A DNA stretch of 64,000 nucleotides, taken from NCBI GenBank assembly GCA_033239525.1, contig BSYO01000025.1, forward strand, positions 13,860,001 to 13,924,000. The letters are read 5' to 3'. The stretch is from Nepenthes gracilis (Eukaryota; Streptophyta; Magnoliopsida; Caryophyllales; Nepenthaceae). Made by a program: the position numbers and the translations under genes. Below the pieces are notes generated by a model that was not told the origin of the DNA, ran no database searches, and worked only from the letters and a program-made list of their open reading frames with translations. The stretch's first letter is position 1. Each line of letters begins with the position of its first letter. Positions 48,701 to 59,995 of the stretch are shown here, piece by piece.

Positions 48701-48702
48701 AT
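42793..48702 (-). CDS. RAF-like protein kinase, ATN1 type
   Basis: Six coding exons: 48702-48500, 47515-47383, 47186-46991, 45868-45744, 45211-45053, 43071-42793; phases agree and give 364 residues. The N-terminal 50 residues are polar and Ser-rich. The kinase domain starts at about residue 50: glycine loop GEGAHGKV (57-64), ATP-binding Lys77 in VAIK, HRDLKPDN (172-179), DFG (193-195), APE (217-219) and [10 protein letters not shown]. All catalytic residues are present. [10 protein letters not shown] and the insert [16 protein letters not shown] are typical of the plant RAF-like group that includes Arabidopsis ATN1 (about 356 residues). These are soluble Ser/Thr (or dual-specificity) kinases of poorly known substrate. 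ATG 48702 is chosen because the upstream in-frame candidate at 48720 is TTG. The gene looks intact. Confidence 0.92.
44223..44655. mobile_element. Dispersed repeat with GACAC-rich inverted ends
   Basis: Starts AAGTGTTGGTATCCGACACA and ends with GTCGGTGTTCTATGTCGATG...ATACTTCTTCG, which invert onto each other loosely. This resembles a non-coding GTGTCGG/TCCGACAC repeat known from many plant genomes. Confidence 0.45.
44828..44997 (+). mobile_element. Au-type SINE, older copy
   Basis: Shows the Au body order: ACTTGATGGTCACAGATTCA (decayed B box), GAAGTCTGTATACAATAGAC, GTGGTCAAATCCGTCCCTAA, CGCATAGTAGGAGTTTTATA, then a T-rich end. It lies about 55 bases from the exon 5 donor of the kinase gene, antisense to it. 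Confidence 0.65.
45340..45690. repeat. CGATAT-rich dispersed repeat in kinase intron 4
   Basis: Contains GGGTCGATATTTATAATATC, TTCGATATTCGATATCGATA and a TACTATAATTGATACCAATA tail matching the family at 26420-26690. It runs to within about 55 bases of exon 4. Confidence 0.55.
46300..46752 (-). repeat. Two diverged copies of one element in kinase intron 3
   Basis: Copies at about 46300-46478 and 46572-46752 share AATAATA(T/C)ATATT, CACCTACAC/CACCCACAC, TCCATAGCTTTCTC/TCCCAGGCTTTCCT, ATAAAACACATCCCCC/ATAAGATACATCCCCC and CCAAACACCAAGTCC/CCAAACACCAACTCC. On the minus strand copy 2 carries ATCCCATATTG (46740-46730), a decayed USE-like motif, with CTTATAG downstream. Confidence 0.6.
47690..47765. 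repeat. Inverted-repeat element in kinase intron 1
   Basis: AACGGATGAATGGTGGA at 47693-47709 inverts onto TCTCCACCGTTCATCCATTA at 47740-47759. It is a compact fold-back of about 70 bases, perhaps the core of a MITE. Confidence 0.55.
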
Positions 48703-48723
48703 AGTAGCGACCTCACACAATAC

Positions 48724-49113
48724 CTGAGGGCCTCATCTCAATACCCCCTCCTCCTCAACTTTCTAGCAACAGACACAATTAAACTCTCTAGAAACAGACA
48801 AGATAAATCCAACTCTCAACGTGATCATTTCTCGATATCATATTCAACAATCAAACAAACATCAATAACGACAAAGAAAATCCTGTACTATCTTATCCAA
48901 ATTAACCGTACAAATTTGTCTATCAATTCCGATTCCTCCACACGCAACCAAAATTTTCCGAAAATAAAAAAGTTTTAAAAAAAATTCAATTCTACCACCG
49001 ATTACCGCCTTGATTAAAATAGCCCCTGTTTCGAAACTCCTAAAATTAAGCTTCAACTTGAAGCATCACGGAATAGAAGTGAAAAGAGGTTAAAAAAGAA
49101 GCAAGAAACTTAC
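48724..49113 (-). other. Probable 5'UTR intron of the kinase gene
   Basis: On the minus strand GTAAGTTTC begins at 49113 and CCCTCAG ends at 48724, leaving about 20 leader bases before ATG 48702. The 5'UTR exon would then be about 49114-49390. Other acceptors nearby are possible. Confidence 0.45.
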
Positions 49114-49493
49114 GATTGAAGCAAGAGAAAATTATACGCAAAGCTTAAATTAAAGCTCAATCTTTAAACTTTTCTACGGACTCTTTTGCGTCAGAGTATT
49201 GAAGATTGAATTCGGCAAACGAAAAATTCCCTTCCGGAAATCCCTAACCCATAAAAAGAAGATAAATTTCTTCAGCTACCTCTTCGAATTTTCTCCTTGC
49301 TTCTGTTCTTCAGTTTCTCTGTCCCCCCCACTGTTTCCCTCTACGAACTGTGAGAGGCGTTCCGATGAAGATCTTCGGAGCATCTGTTTCCGGTCAGGGT
49401 TTTTGTTTTGAGAAACGGAAACCAAAAAATTAATTAAATTTAAAAATAAAAATAAAAGTGAAAATGATCTGATATTTTCCAATTAGAAGCGAA

Positions 49494-49499
49494 CACGTG
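49494..49499. promoter_or_regulatory. G-box CACGTG in kinase promoter region
   Basis: Palindromic CACGTG upstream of the kinase leader, a binding core for plant bZIP/bHLH factors. Only the motif is seen. Confidence 0.4.
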
Positions 49500-49599
49500 G
49501 AGATCGTATAAATAAGGGGCGTGGGTATTTGAAGTGGCATTTTTCTCCCTCTTTTGCCCAAGATAATTTTATTTATCGTCTTCGAATCCGCTAAATTTA

Positions 49600-49835
49600 C
49601 CATTATCCAATATAATTTTAAGAATATTTTATCTTTTAAAAAAATAAAATAAATTATTTTTTATATTTAAATTACTTATTTTAAATAAATAATTATAATT
49701 TAATTACTTATTTAAAAAATAATTAATTAATTAAGATCTGTTATTAAATTATAACTATCTATTTAAAATAAATGATCAAAATTTAAAAAATAAACCTTTA
49801 ACCTCTTTAAAAGAGGTAAGCCTCCTCATTTTATA
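49600..49835. mobile_element. MITE-like element, copy 3, upstream of kinase
   Basis: AT-rich inverted arms (AATAATTATAATTTAATTAC against TATTAAATTATAACTATCTA) and the small palindrome ACCTCTTTAAAAGAGGT (49800-49816), as in copies 1 and 2. It lies roughly 200 bases upstream of the kinase leader. Confidence 0.55.
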
Positions 49836-50135
49836 AATTTGCTACCATCTTTTAGAAATTTATAGAAATAAAAATTAAAGTAGAAATCTCTATAGAATTT
49901 GAGACATGTTTATGAATTCTAAAAATTTATTACATACTTAAATTTGCTATATAATTTTCAAAATATAAAATTTATTATTTTTATTTAATTATTTTAATAT
50001 TTGTATACATACTAAAAAATAAACAAAAAATTTTTGAGTTAATAAATTATTAAATCATACTAATTTGACCATGTATATGTAAACAAGTTAATATGTAATA
50101 AAGTTAAATCATTCATATTAGACCTTTATTGTAAG
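49836..50135. other. Intergenic, AT-rich
   Basis: No feature seen. Confidence 0.5.
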
Positions 50136-50437
50136 GTCCTACATTGGATTGGGGGAGGAGAACGAAATATCTTTATAAGAGTATGGACACCTCTCCCCTT
50201 GTAGATGCGTTTTGGGGGCGGTTTAGGCCGATGCTGTGAACAAAGTGAGGCATCAGAGCTGGAATGCAAGTAAAACTCTTCAGTTACGTAGTTTGAACTG
50301 AAAAGACGCCGAAGCTTCTCGGTCAGCGTGACAATATCTACGTGCGGATGCGCGGAGGCATTCTGAATGGTATCGAGAGACGGATCGGTCAGGTGTCAAA
50401 TGAGGGACCCAGGTCCCGCAAGGAGGTGGACTATAAT
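50136..50437 (+). repeat. Dispersed promoter-bearing repeat, unit 1
   Basis: A USE-like GTCCTACATTG (50136-50146), then TTATAAG (50173-50179), GCGTTTTGGGGGCGG, GGCATCAGAGCTGG (resembling a Met-tRNA primer-binding site) and a GTGACAATATCTACGTGCGG end. The same parts recur in order in unit 2. Confidence 0.7.
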
Positions 50438-50680
50438 GTCCCACATTGGATTGGGGGAGGGAAACGAAGTGTCTTTATAAGAGTATGGACATCTCTTCCT
50501 GTAGAACGCGTTTTGGGGCGGCAGGCTGTCACAGATCAAAGTGTGAGGCGCAGGAAGAAAATAAGATGCGAAGTGAACTCTCCCGGTGTGGCGCTGCCAG
50601 GGCTGGGAGACGCCGCGAAGTTCTCCAAAGCCAAAGCGGACAATATCTACATGCGGATGCGTCGGGGACGTTACATTTAT
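50438..50680 (+). repeat. Dispersed promoter-bearing repeat, unit 2
   Basis: GTCCCACATTG (50438-50448), TTATAAG (50475-50481), the same 26-base spacing as unit 1, GCGTTTTGGGGCGG and GACAATATCTACATGCGGAT, ending in GGGGACGTTACA. Open frames across it (50342-50770) are repeat sequence, not a gene. Confidence 0.7.
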
Positions 50681-53600
50681 GAGATGTCCCGATTGTGCCA
50701 ATCACCAGTATTATATAAACACATTGATTTGTACAAATTAAAAACAGAATTTCACCTCCTACATCTATAAATTTTAATTGTGTCATAAGTGAAATCTATT
50801 TATTATATGAAAGCAAAATCAAAATTAATTTTAAAATTTTATCAGAAATTTAAATCGAAATTTAAATTTTAAATTTTATTATCATATTGTTCATTATATT
50901 TTATTTTTAAACTTTTTAATCTGAATGATTTCCAGCAAACAAATAAATTATTTTGATTCTAACTGGCCAATCATATATGTGGTGACCACCTTAATTCTTG
51001 GCCTTATACATTTAATTTTATTTGATATATAAAAAAATAAATATTGATAATTTAATGTAAGTACTTATATTAAATGAAAAGGACAAAATATAATTCTCTA
51101 ACTTTAAAAACAATCTACCAATTTACTGTTGGCCTTTAATGGCTTCGACGACCAATGCCCGAGTTTAATATACCTTACTATAATTCTAATTTCATTTAAA
51201 TATTTTACTTGGAGTAATTTATACTAAATAAATGAATTTCATATATCTTATTCTAAAGGAAAATATCATCCCACCCACTTTCAGGGTTTCTAATTTTATT
51301 CTTATGTTTCATTTTAGACCTAATCAAAATTAAATTTGTGTAAATTTTTTTTTGAAAAAGCTACCTGTTAAATTGGATCATGTTAAGTTAGACTCGGTCA
51401 TAGAAGTGCTAAGTGGGCCAACACAATCTTAACCTGAGGATTTTTTTTTTTTTTTAGTCTAGTGTATGTGGTCTTTATTTATATTATATAATAAATTATT
51501 TTTATGATTTAATTTTATAATCATTAAATCACACATTGATAGTTCTACATCTGTAATTGAACTCCCCTAAGATGCTAGGATTATTGAAAGTTCCATAGCA
51601 ACTTGCTTTTTGTCATTGAGTTTGCAAACTAGATCCGATGGTTGGCATGAAGTCGAGTCATCTGAGCACACTGAGTGGCAAAACACAGGCATTAAGAAAA
51701 GGCGACTGATATAATCATATTTGCTGAGACCAAGAGAGTGGGACCTAAGAGTTTTAGCCGAACATCATGGGCAATAATCGAAGGAGTGGGAGATCAAGAG
51801 AAGTAGAATCCTACTTCTCTCAAGGAGAAATCTCTACACCATTAAATTAAAAAAATCTAACAGTTAAAATTTAAATATTATATAATAACATGTAAATAAT
51901 TATTTTTATTAAAAATATTTTTAATATTTAACATAATATTTAATCAATATTAATATTATAATAAATTAAAAATATAACTATATTTAATATTTTTTTATTT
52001 TTAAAAATTAAATCATTAAATTTTAATCTAATAGTTATCCATAATAGAAGAGCAGAGGATGGCATTCGACATTTAGGGGCAAAATACCAGTGAAGCTTTT
52101 GTTGGGTTAGCTATTGCCTTATTTTTATCTCAAAATATAATATAAATATCAATTTTAACCATATATTAAAGTTTATTTATTTACGAAAATGTGCTTTTAT
52201 TTTCACTTGTTATTTTCTTGAAAAATTGGTTATTCGTAGTGGTAGACATGTCGGCAACGTGGCTTTTTGCACAGACACGTAACGCGTCTAACCCCACCAT
52301 AATTTGACCACGCACCAATCGAAGAACACGTGAAACATTACTTCCCCACTTTTTTTTTCTCAATAATAATAATAATAATATTTTTTTATTTTTTTTCTTT
52401 TATTAGCATTTTTTTTTAATTTTTTGTGATGTAAATATTTATATTTATAGGAACTTTTATCGGAGAGTTCTATTATAATAATAATTATTATTATTATAAT
52501 TGTTGTATAATTTTTAAAATAATAGAATCTATTATATATATATATATAAATGATTATGTAGGGATCGTATGCGATTTATGTTTGGGTAAAGAAGAGTCTA
52601 ATGCCCACTTTTTATTTATAAATTGTTATATTATTAAAATAATTTTAAATTAATTTAAAAAATATTTATATAATAAAAAATTAAAAGAAGATCGGATTTT
52701 AAAATCAAGTTTGGCACCTAATAGGAGCCTAAGTTGTGCTTGTATGTATTTTGGGTAAAACTTGCATGTCTTATGTGCTCAATTGTGACTCTCATGAATG
52801 TTTTAGGCAGATTAAATAACGTCGGATGTGCATCTGTACAATGCTTGTGCACGATTTGTAGAAAATGTTGGCCCATAAGTTATGCCTGAGAAGTCACTCA
52901 AATGTTCTTGAGGGTTGTGAGTGGCACTTAATGCGCATCTGTCAAACATTCATCCGCCAATTTGATAATATAAGTAGCATGCTCTGTTTGGATCATTTCT
53001 CGTAAAAAAAATGAAAGGAGAGAGAAAGGTTGATGAGAAGAGGAGAAAGAAGAAAGAGGAAGAGAAATAAGATTGGCGCTTGAGTGCCGGGTTGCGATAT
53101 AAAAACGCTTCGTACGTGTTTTTAGGGTTAATTCTAAAATTAGTCGACACAAGAGGCGCCACACAGTGAGAGAAAAGAGAAAAAGAGAGAAGATGAAGAA
53201 GTTTAGTATCCGGTTGAAATCTAATTTAAGTTCTGTTTTGCACCAATATTCGGTATATTGTTCTGAAGGTGATTTCTGAAAACGTATTTCTTGTTTAGTT
53301 ATTTTTTTTCTTATTGTATTTTTTTTTGTGAGTTGTCAAGTATGTTGAGAGGGAATTGTATTCAATCATTATTTATTCAGGTTCAGAATAAAGAAATTTC
53401 GAAGAGGGTTATTGTAAGCGACACTATTTATAATGAATTTATTCAAAATTTATCTTATAATTTTTTTTTAATTGAAAAAGAATTTTTACATTAAAAATCA
53501 TTATACGTTATTTATTTCTTATATTCACAAATTTGGTGGCTAACAGTTAGGAAAAGTTCAGGTTTGTTACGTTGCACTGGATCGGGTATATCCAAGTTTT

Positions 53601-54890
53601 GAATTTTAACAAAAGTAAATATTTTAAACACATTCTTTGATTTATTTGCGAGTCCTTTAAGTTTGTCTTTGGTTCTTATTTTGATAAACATACATGTGGC
53701 TTTTTAGTTTCTTTAATTTGAATATTTTGCTTGTATTTGGTTTTTACCAAATATTTTGAGATTTTTCTTAAATTTTATTAAATATTTGAGGTTTTTATCT
53801 ACTTCGTATAAAATAAATAAATAGTTGAAGTATCTAGTTTACATACATGAACATTTGTGAAACACTAGTCACGAAATCGTGCATTTAGTCCTTGTGTGTA
53901 ATAGTCTATATATGTGTTTTAAATCAGATTCTATTTTGTCATTTGATTTGATTTTTTACAAGATGAAAAGTTTTATACTTTTTTATAGAGAAGAATTTTA
54001 GGGCATTTTATTATAGAGTCCCCGATTAGGTATATTTTTAAGAACCATTATAAGAAATTAAATGAAATAATATATTCAAACGTTCTAATATATATTAAAC
54101 AGATTTTAGCATTGCAACTACCTTCACAAAAGAAAAAATAAAGTGACATTTGACCCTATTTATAAGAACTAATATATAGAGTGCCTATTTATCGATCTAA
54201 ATAATAATATTTTGGCCTAAGGTTATGTCACGTATCCAATCTCACGGTTTAATAATTAATCTCTTAATCCTTTATTAAATTTAATCAAGTTTTAAATCAT
54301 TAATTATCTAAATTTAATATGAAGTTTCGCTAGCTAAAACCAGAAACCTTGTCAAGACGTAACATGAAAAATCATAAGTACTAACAAATTACCCAAATAA
54401 ATATATATTAATTCATAAGACCCAAAATTTCATGCTTAAAAGTGATTCTAAATATTGACAAATATAACCAAATGGCTCAGAATATTGACAAATATGACCT
54501 CAATTATGTGTAAAAAAAAGCATACACACTAAATCAAAGTAGACCAAATTGTAATTCAATTAAACTACTAACTGTAATAAAAAATCAAACTCAATTTGTT
54601 GACACAGTACACTACCATAAACCGAAGATGACAAAGATCTAAATAAAAGGAAACCAATGAAACAATTAGTGTTCATTTCTAATTAATAATTCATAAAACT
54701 AATCAACTTTTTAAATCTAAATATCAAACAGTCGTCCCTTAAATTTGATCACACGTAAGTATTGTTCAGAGTCTTCTAATTTAAAAGGTTAGTAAAAATC
54801 AAAATAAAAATGAGCTAATTATTTATTAAGATATAATTTTCATAATTGAACGTATATGTACATAAAAGTATACAAAAATAAAACAGGACT
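50681..54890. other. Intergenic, AT-rich, with repeats
   Basis: No gene. Includes the AT-rich repeat copy B (51835-52045), AAT and TA microsatellites (52363-52382, 52535-52548), and an LTR-like mixed-composition stretch at about 52700-53600 that has no confirmed ends. Confidence 0.5.
51835..52045. repeat. AT-rich MITE-like family, copy B
   Basis: Matches 39530-39725, including the long shared core around ATATAACTATATTTAATATT, and has loosely inverted outer ends (CCATTAAATTAAAAAAATCT; ATTAAATTTTAATCTAATAG). Confidence 0.5.
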
Positions 54891-55969
54891 TGATGGGTAG
54901 GCCCCATAGAAGGCAGCCCAATAAGAAAAATGACCCAAAGTCCAAACGCGTATTAGACAGTCAACGCTAGCATTGACCGCTCGGAGCACCAACCAAATGA
55001 CCAACGTACTCCCTCAAAACGGTCAACATTCCTATTGATGGAAGTACTATAGTAGCAGGCCGTGAAAAGATAAAAAAACCTAATACGTGCCAGGCCCAAT
55101 TTGGCGGACGTTTTCGTACACGACAAGTAATGGTCCTTTCCTTGATTTCATGCATTCTTTAAAGCCAATCTCCTCTAAAGAAGGTATCAACTAATTCAAC
55201 GTCCTTCCCATGAAAAAAGCACAAGATTCTCTCTTCCTACCCACGATGGAGCCTAACGGTAACAAAAGTATAGAAGGGAGGCAAATAATCTGGAGTCCTG
55301 TTACCAGGTCAAAAAGGAAACGATCCCATCAGTCAAGCCTTCCTACTCAAGGAAGGTTGCCCAACTCGAGGCAGGGATCACGCCTTCTTGGCCAAGGAAG
55401 GTCACCCTCCCCAACGTCTATATAACCCCGCAGAGTCGCCACTTTGGAGGACACGATCTGAGATTCGAACACAGACGCAAAAAAGCAATGCAGTGCTACT
55501 ACAAAAATCCTTGAGCATACTTACTCTCGTACCTAAGCAAACAATCGTTTACTTTGCTAATCCCACTCCAAGCCTCTAGATTCCAGAGACTTCGCCCGTT
55601 CCTCAAGATCCATCCTTTTAAGTTTTCACGCTTTCAAAACGTAGCCTCCCACTCGTTCCTTATGAACATCAAGTTGGGAAACAATACTCTTGACGAGTCA
55701 CAAGAATGTCTCTAGTATCTAAAGGCCAACACTCCCACGAATCTTAATCAGGCTCCCTATTTCGTTTTACGTTTCAGTTTACCTTCTCAAAGTTCAAAGG
55801 CTTATTGCTGACTTGTGCGTCGGAATATTTTCGGTGGGACAACATCCCGCTGACACTTGACCTCTTGTTTATTGTAGTGGTGTACAGGGTCCAGACTCGG
55901 TGAACGGAGCCGGATCCAAATGATCAAGTGAATCCGAATCTATTCGAAGTCGGATCTAGGTACTCATCA
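54891..55969 (+). mobile_element. 5' LTR of a Ty3/gypsy Tat-type element
   Basis: Starts TGATGGGTAGG and ends TACTCATCA. The next bases, TTGGCGCCGTCTATTGG, are the leader motif typical just inside plant Ty3/gypsy 5' LTRs. TATATAA at 55419-55425 is the likely LTR promoter. The 3' LTR is not in the window, so no duplication can be tested. Confidence 0.75.
55419..55425 (+). promoter_or_regulatory. LTR TATA box
   Basis: TATATAA in the middle of the 5' LTR, preceded by short repeats of CAAGGAAGGT (55349-55358 and about 55393-55402). Confidence 0.55.
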
Positions 55970-56128
55970 TTGGCGCCGTCTATTGGAATCGCTCACAAGA
56001 AGCCAACTACGTTTCCCAGAAGCTCTTTCCAATCAACACCCTCAAATAAAATGGTGAACACAAGGGTGCAAGCGAGCGAGCCAGCCTGAGATGCGGTCTC
56101 ACCAAACTAAGACCACGTAATTGGCGCC

Positions 56129-57700
56129 GTGGTCAATGGGGTAGCCGGTGGAATTTCGGAATCTTTCTGCCAAAACCTGGCGGAGCATATGTACAATACG
56201 GATAGAATGCTTCATATACTCTGCTTCCACAAGGAGCAAGCACAGCTAAGGGTTGTACCGACGGTGGCCCCAGCATCGACGTTCAGACGAGGAGGCCAGA
56301 GAAAGAAAGTTTCGGCCCGATGGACCGAAAGACTAACCAATGCTCCTGCGCCTAAGTCTTCACATGCCCAAAGCCATCTAAGGTGTGAGGAGCGGGGAAC
56401 CAGCTCTACCCGGAAGGAAAGTCGGGAATGAAGGAACCCTAGATACTCTTGAGTAGAATCTAGGCCCTAGGCTCAGGAGGGAGCCTCCTGGACCACTAGA
56501 TCTGCCAGAGATAGCAGCCGCCTGGCTGCTAGACAAGCCAGGGAGAGAACGGAGTTGAGGGCATATTTCAACTCCAAAAGATCTGCTAACGTCATTCCAG
56601 CAGATCCGAGATTGGAAAAAATATGGAACCGTGTCTTCAAAGACGATGAGTGTGCAGCCAGTATGGACAGATCTCCCTTCACAGTGGAGATCTTAAACCA
56701 TCCCATGCCGACAAAGTTTAAAATACCAGCCCTTGACTCTTATGATGGGAGTGTTGATTCTATTGATCATCTCGTCCACTTTCGCACCCATCTAGGTCTA
56801 CAAGGGTTGAAGGACGTAGCCATATGTCGCTGCTTTCCACTCACCTTAAAAGGGGACGCGCACATCTGGTTCCATCATCTCCCCTTGGACTCAATCCGGA
56901 GTTTTTAGGAGCTTATAGATCTCTTCTTGTCCCAATATGCCTCCAGTCGCGGAGAGAAAAAGTAGCCATGGCATCTGTCATACATTAAATAGAAGCATGA
57001 AGAGAACCTGCGAAAGTTCCTGGATCGCTTCGTGGCAGAAGCTAGGCAAATCCCTCGACTCACGGAGGAAATGAAACTAGGCAGTTTCATCTCCACGCTG
57101 GCGTATGGAGAATTCTTCAGGCACCTGGCACATAAGAATGTAGACTTTTCGGGAAGCGGGGTCTATCACCAAGGCTTACGCGACAGCAGAAGAAGCCAAT
57201 AAGGCTAAACGTCTTGACGGGCCTGAACAGCCTCGCTCTTTCCCACCTGAAGGAAAGAGGAAATACAACGGTGATGATTACTCCCACCGAAATCACCACA
57301 GGATTGGGCCATCTGAGCGCAAGGACTACGTGCCCATTAGCCTAACACCCTTGATTGACACGCGATCAAACGTCCTCATGCAAATCCGTGGAGAGAAGTT
57401 CCTTAAGTGGCCAAAACCACTTAAGAATGCGGAGGGAGGAAATCCAGCCAAGTACTATTATTTCCATCGATCTCTCGGGCACTCCACAGGTGACTGCAAG
57501 ACCCTTCAGCGGGAGATTGAGGAACTGATCAGAAGGGGCCACCTCACTAGGTTTGTTAAAGGCCCTGGTCAGAGCTCTGGCACTGGGCAAAGAAGGATCG
57601 GAGTCTTCCCCGCCACGAAACCGGGTTGTGGTAGGAGTGGTCAACATGATCACCATCCGACGGACAACAAGGACCAGCACGCAGGAAGGAAGAAGCAACG
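56129..57700 (+). pseudogene. gag of the Tat-type Ty3/gypsy element, broken
   Basis: Pieces of gag run through several frames. 56555-56908 has the capsid-like block YDGSVDSIDHLVHFRTHLGL and LKGDAHIWFHHLP, then a stop, then FLDRFVAEARQIP. 57330-57700 has the C-terminal part KYYYFHRSLGHSTGDCKTLQ and REIEELIRRGHL. The latter is the Tat-lineage knuckle-like motif, here with Tyr at the usual first Cys position. Stops and frameshifts make it non-functional. Gag would form the particle that packages element RNA. Confidence 0.75.
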
Positions 57701-58493
57701 CACTATTGACACTGTCATCAGCTTTAGTGACAGTGACCTAGCACATGTAGTTTTTTCCCATGCGGACCCCCTTGTTGTATCTGCACTCATTTTCGACGAT
57801 AGAGTTGACTATCAGATGAAACGAGTATTTATTGACAATGAAAGTTTTGCCGATTTGCTTTATTTTGATGTATTTTTTAAACTTGGTTTAAAAAAGAGTA
57901 TTTTAAAACCTGTAGAATGCCCATTGTACGGCCTTGACAATGAGCCGGTGCCTGTTCAAGAGACGATCCGGTTAGAAGTCACCCTAGGAATGTACCTGAA
58001 AATGGCAAGTCATACACTTACCTTCTTAGTAGTCGACTTGCCCTCTGTCTACAACGCAATACTAGGCCGGCCATACCTAACAACGTTCGGGGCCATCACT
58101 TCAATAACACACCTTAAAATAAAATTTTCAGCACCATACGGTGTGGGCGAAGTATTGGGTGACCAAGTCACTGGACGGACATACTACATGTCTCAAATTG
58201 CTCCTAACGATAGCACCAAAGCGGTAGGAGAACTTGACCATCGAGACGAAGCAACCCTGCAACAGGCGCAGTTCGGTGAGGCAACCGACCTAGTCCCACT
58301 GAATTTGGAAGATCGAGAAAAGTGCATACGAATTGGCGGCTCACTCACCGGTGTATTGTGCAAAGAACTAATCACATTCCTGCGATGGAACGCTGACATC
58401 TTCGCATGGACTCCCGCTGACATGCCTAAGATTCCGAACCGGGTAATTGTCTACAAGTTGGGCCTCAACCCGGACCGAAAATCCGTCTGGTAG
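57700..58493 (+). pseudogene. Aspartic protease region of the Ty3/gypsy element
   Basis: Open continuation of the 57330-58493 frame (387 codons in all). The protease motif appears as FIDNESFADLLYFD, where active copies I recall read D-N/T-G-S-S-A-D; the change from G to E would disable the active site. It continues with the family's conserved VYNAILGRPYLTTF and the run-up to reverse transcriptase, ending at a stop at 58491. Confidence 0.75.
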
Positions 58494-59549
58494 AAACGGA
58501 GAAATCACTCAGTATAAAAGTTGATCGCCATCCGGGATGAAGTAAAAAAACTACTGAATGCTGGATTCATCAGAGAAGTCCAATACCCCGATTGGCTCTC
58601 CAACATAGTCCTAGTAAAGAAGAACAGTGGGAAGTGGAGAATGTACGTCGATTTCACCGACGTTAACAAAGCCTGCCCAAAGGACAGTTTTCTTTTACCC
58701 AGGATTGACCTGCTGGTAGACTCGATGTCCTGACATGAGTTGTTAGCTTCATGGATGCCTATTCGGGCTATAACCAGATCCGGATGAGTCCGAAAGACAA
58801 AGAGCATACCTCGTTCATGATAGACTAGGGGACTTATTGTTATAAGATGATGCCCTTTAGATTGAAGAATGCAGAAGCCACCTACCAGCAGCTGGTAAAG
58901 ATAATATTTGAGAAACAGATCGGCCATAATATGGAAGTCTATGTTGACAACATACTCGTCAAGAGCAGAATTATAAGCGACCATTTTCGCGATCTGGCAG
59001 AGTCGCTTAAGGTGCTCCGTGAGCATCAAATGAAGCTGAATCCGGTAAGTGCGTTTCGGGGTAGCCTCAAAAAAATTACTGGGTTTCATCGTCTCCTAAC
59101 GAGGGATCGAGGCAAACCCAGAGAAAATCAACGCCCTCGCGGACATGGCTCCCCCATGAAGCATCAAGGATGTCGAGCGACTAACTGGATGATTGGCAGC
59201 CTTGTCCCGCTTCCTAGCGAAATCAGGTGACAAGTATCAGCCATTTTTTAAGGCTCTAAGGGGAATAAAATCAAACGGTTTCCAATGGACGGCAGATTAT
59301 CAGGTGGCCTTCAATGAGTTGAAGCAATACCTGACTAGCCCGCTGTTACTAACATCGCCTAAGGTTGGAGAAGAGTTGTACCTCTACTTGGCGGTGTCAG
59401 AGGTGTCCCTCAACTCCATCCTTGTACGCAAGGACCCGATACCTAACGGCCGATCTACTATGTGAGCAAAATACTGACCGGCCCAGAGACGTGCTATCCG
59501 TGCACAGAAAAGTTGGCCTTAACTCTTATATTTTTTGCATGAAAACTAA
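58494..59549 (+). pseudogene. Reverse transcriptase and RNase H, broken
   Basis: Same frame after two stops: AGFIREVQYPDWLSNIVLVK, VDFTDVNKACPKDSF. After a shift, MDAYSGYNQIRMSPKDKEHT and a stop before GTYCYKMMPFRLKNAEATYQ. The catalytic box reads YVDN instead of YVDD (58940-58951). 59193-59545 carries the RT connection and RNase H start (LKQYLTSPLLL, YVSKILTGPETCYP, KLALTL). Coding stops abruptly at about 59549, where the second element begins. No integrase remains. Confidence 0.8.
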
Positions 59550-59995
59550 TGCCCTGCTATAAGGAACGGGGTGCCGTTGGACGGGTGACATGTGGCATTG
59601 GCGCGTCAGGCATGTCTGCCGCCACTATTGTTGGTGCGGCTGTGATAGGGATACCTATCATAACCTGCAGATACGGCCTGCAGGGGCGCATGCCCTGCAG
59701 GTACGGCATGTCAGAGGCCGTTGAGTACCTGTGGAGGCGCGTGTTGCGCCAGTCGTCCTAGCTGGCATCCTTGGTTATTTTGGCTTTTCTGGCTGTCCTC
59801 GTCCCCACGTGGGTCACAGTGATCTCTCGGACCACCAATGCCATTCTTGGTTGCTTGATTTGGTTCTGCGGGCGCTCGGAACAAGCTTAACCATTTGGGC
59901 CTAATTGGGCTTGTAGGCCTCTTGGACCAGTTTATCCATACTATCTCCTGGGCCTGCAATTGTTTGTTTTGGGCTTCAGGTTCCAGGACCCATCA
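59550..59995 (-). mobile_element. 3' LTR of a second Ty3/gypsy element (minus strand)
   Basis: On the minus strand it begins TGATGGGTCCTGG (59995) and ends GCAGGGCA (59550), directly joined to the broken RNase H of the first element. The G-rich ATGGGGGGCTCA tract just upstream (60010-59996) fits a polypurine tract. So a second element, in opposite orientation, is inserted in the first. Confidence 0.55.

Noticed and set aside
48703..48720. Upstream start for the kinase, six residues longer
   Set aside because: The codon at 48720 is TTG; the first ATG is 48702 and fits the family.
50342..50786. Open frames of 78-142 codons on both strands
   Set aside because: They follow the two-unit promoter-bearing repeat and resemble no protein.
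52700..53600. Complete LTR element or viral insert
   Set aside because: Composition is LTR-like but no TG...CA pair, duplication or coding domain could be fixed.
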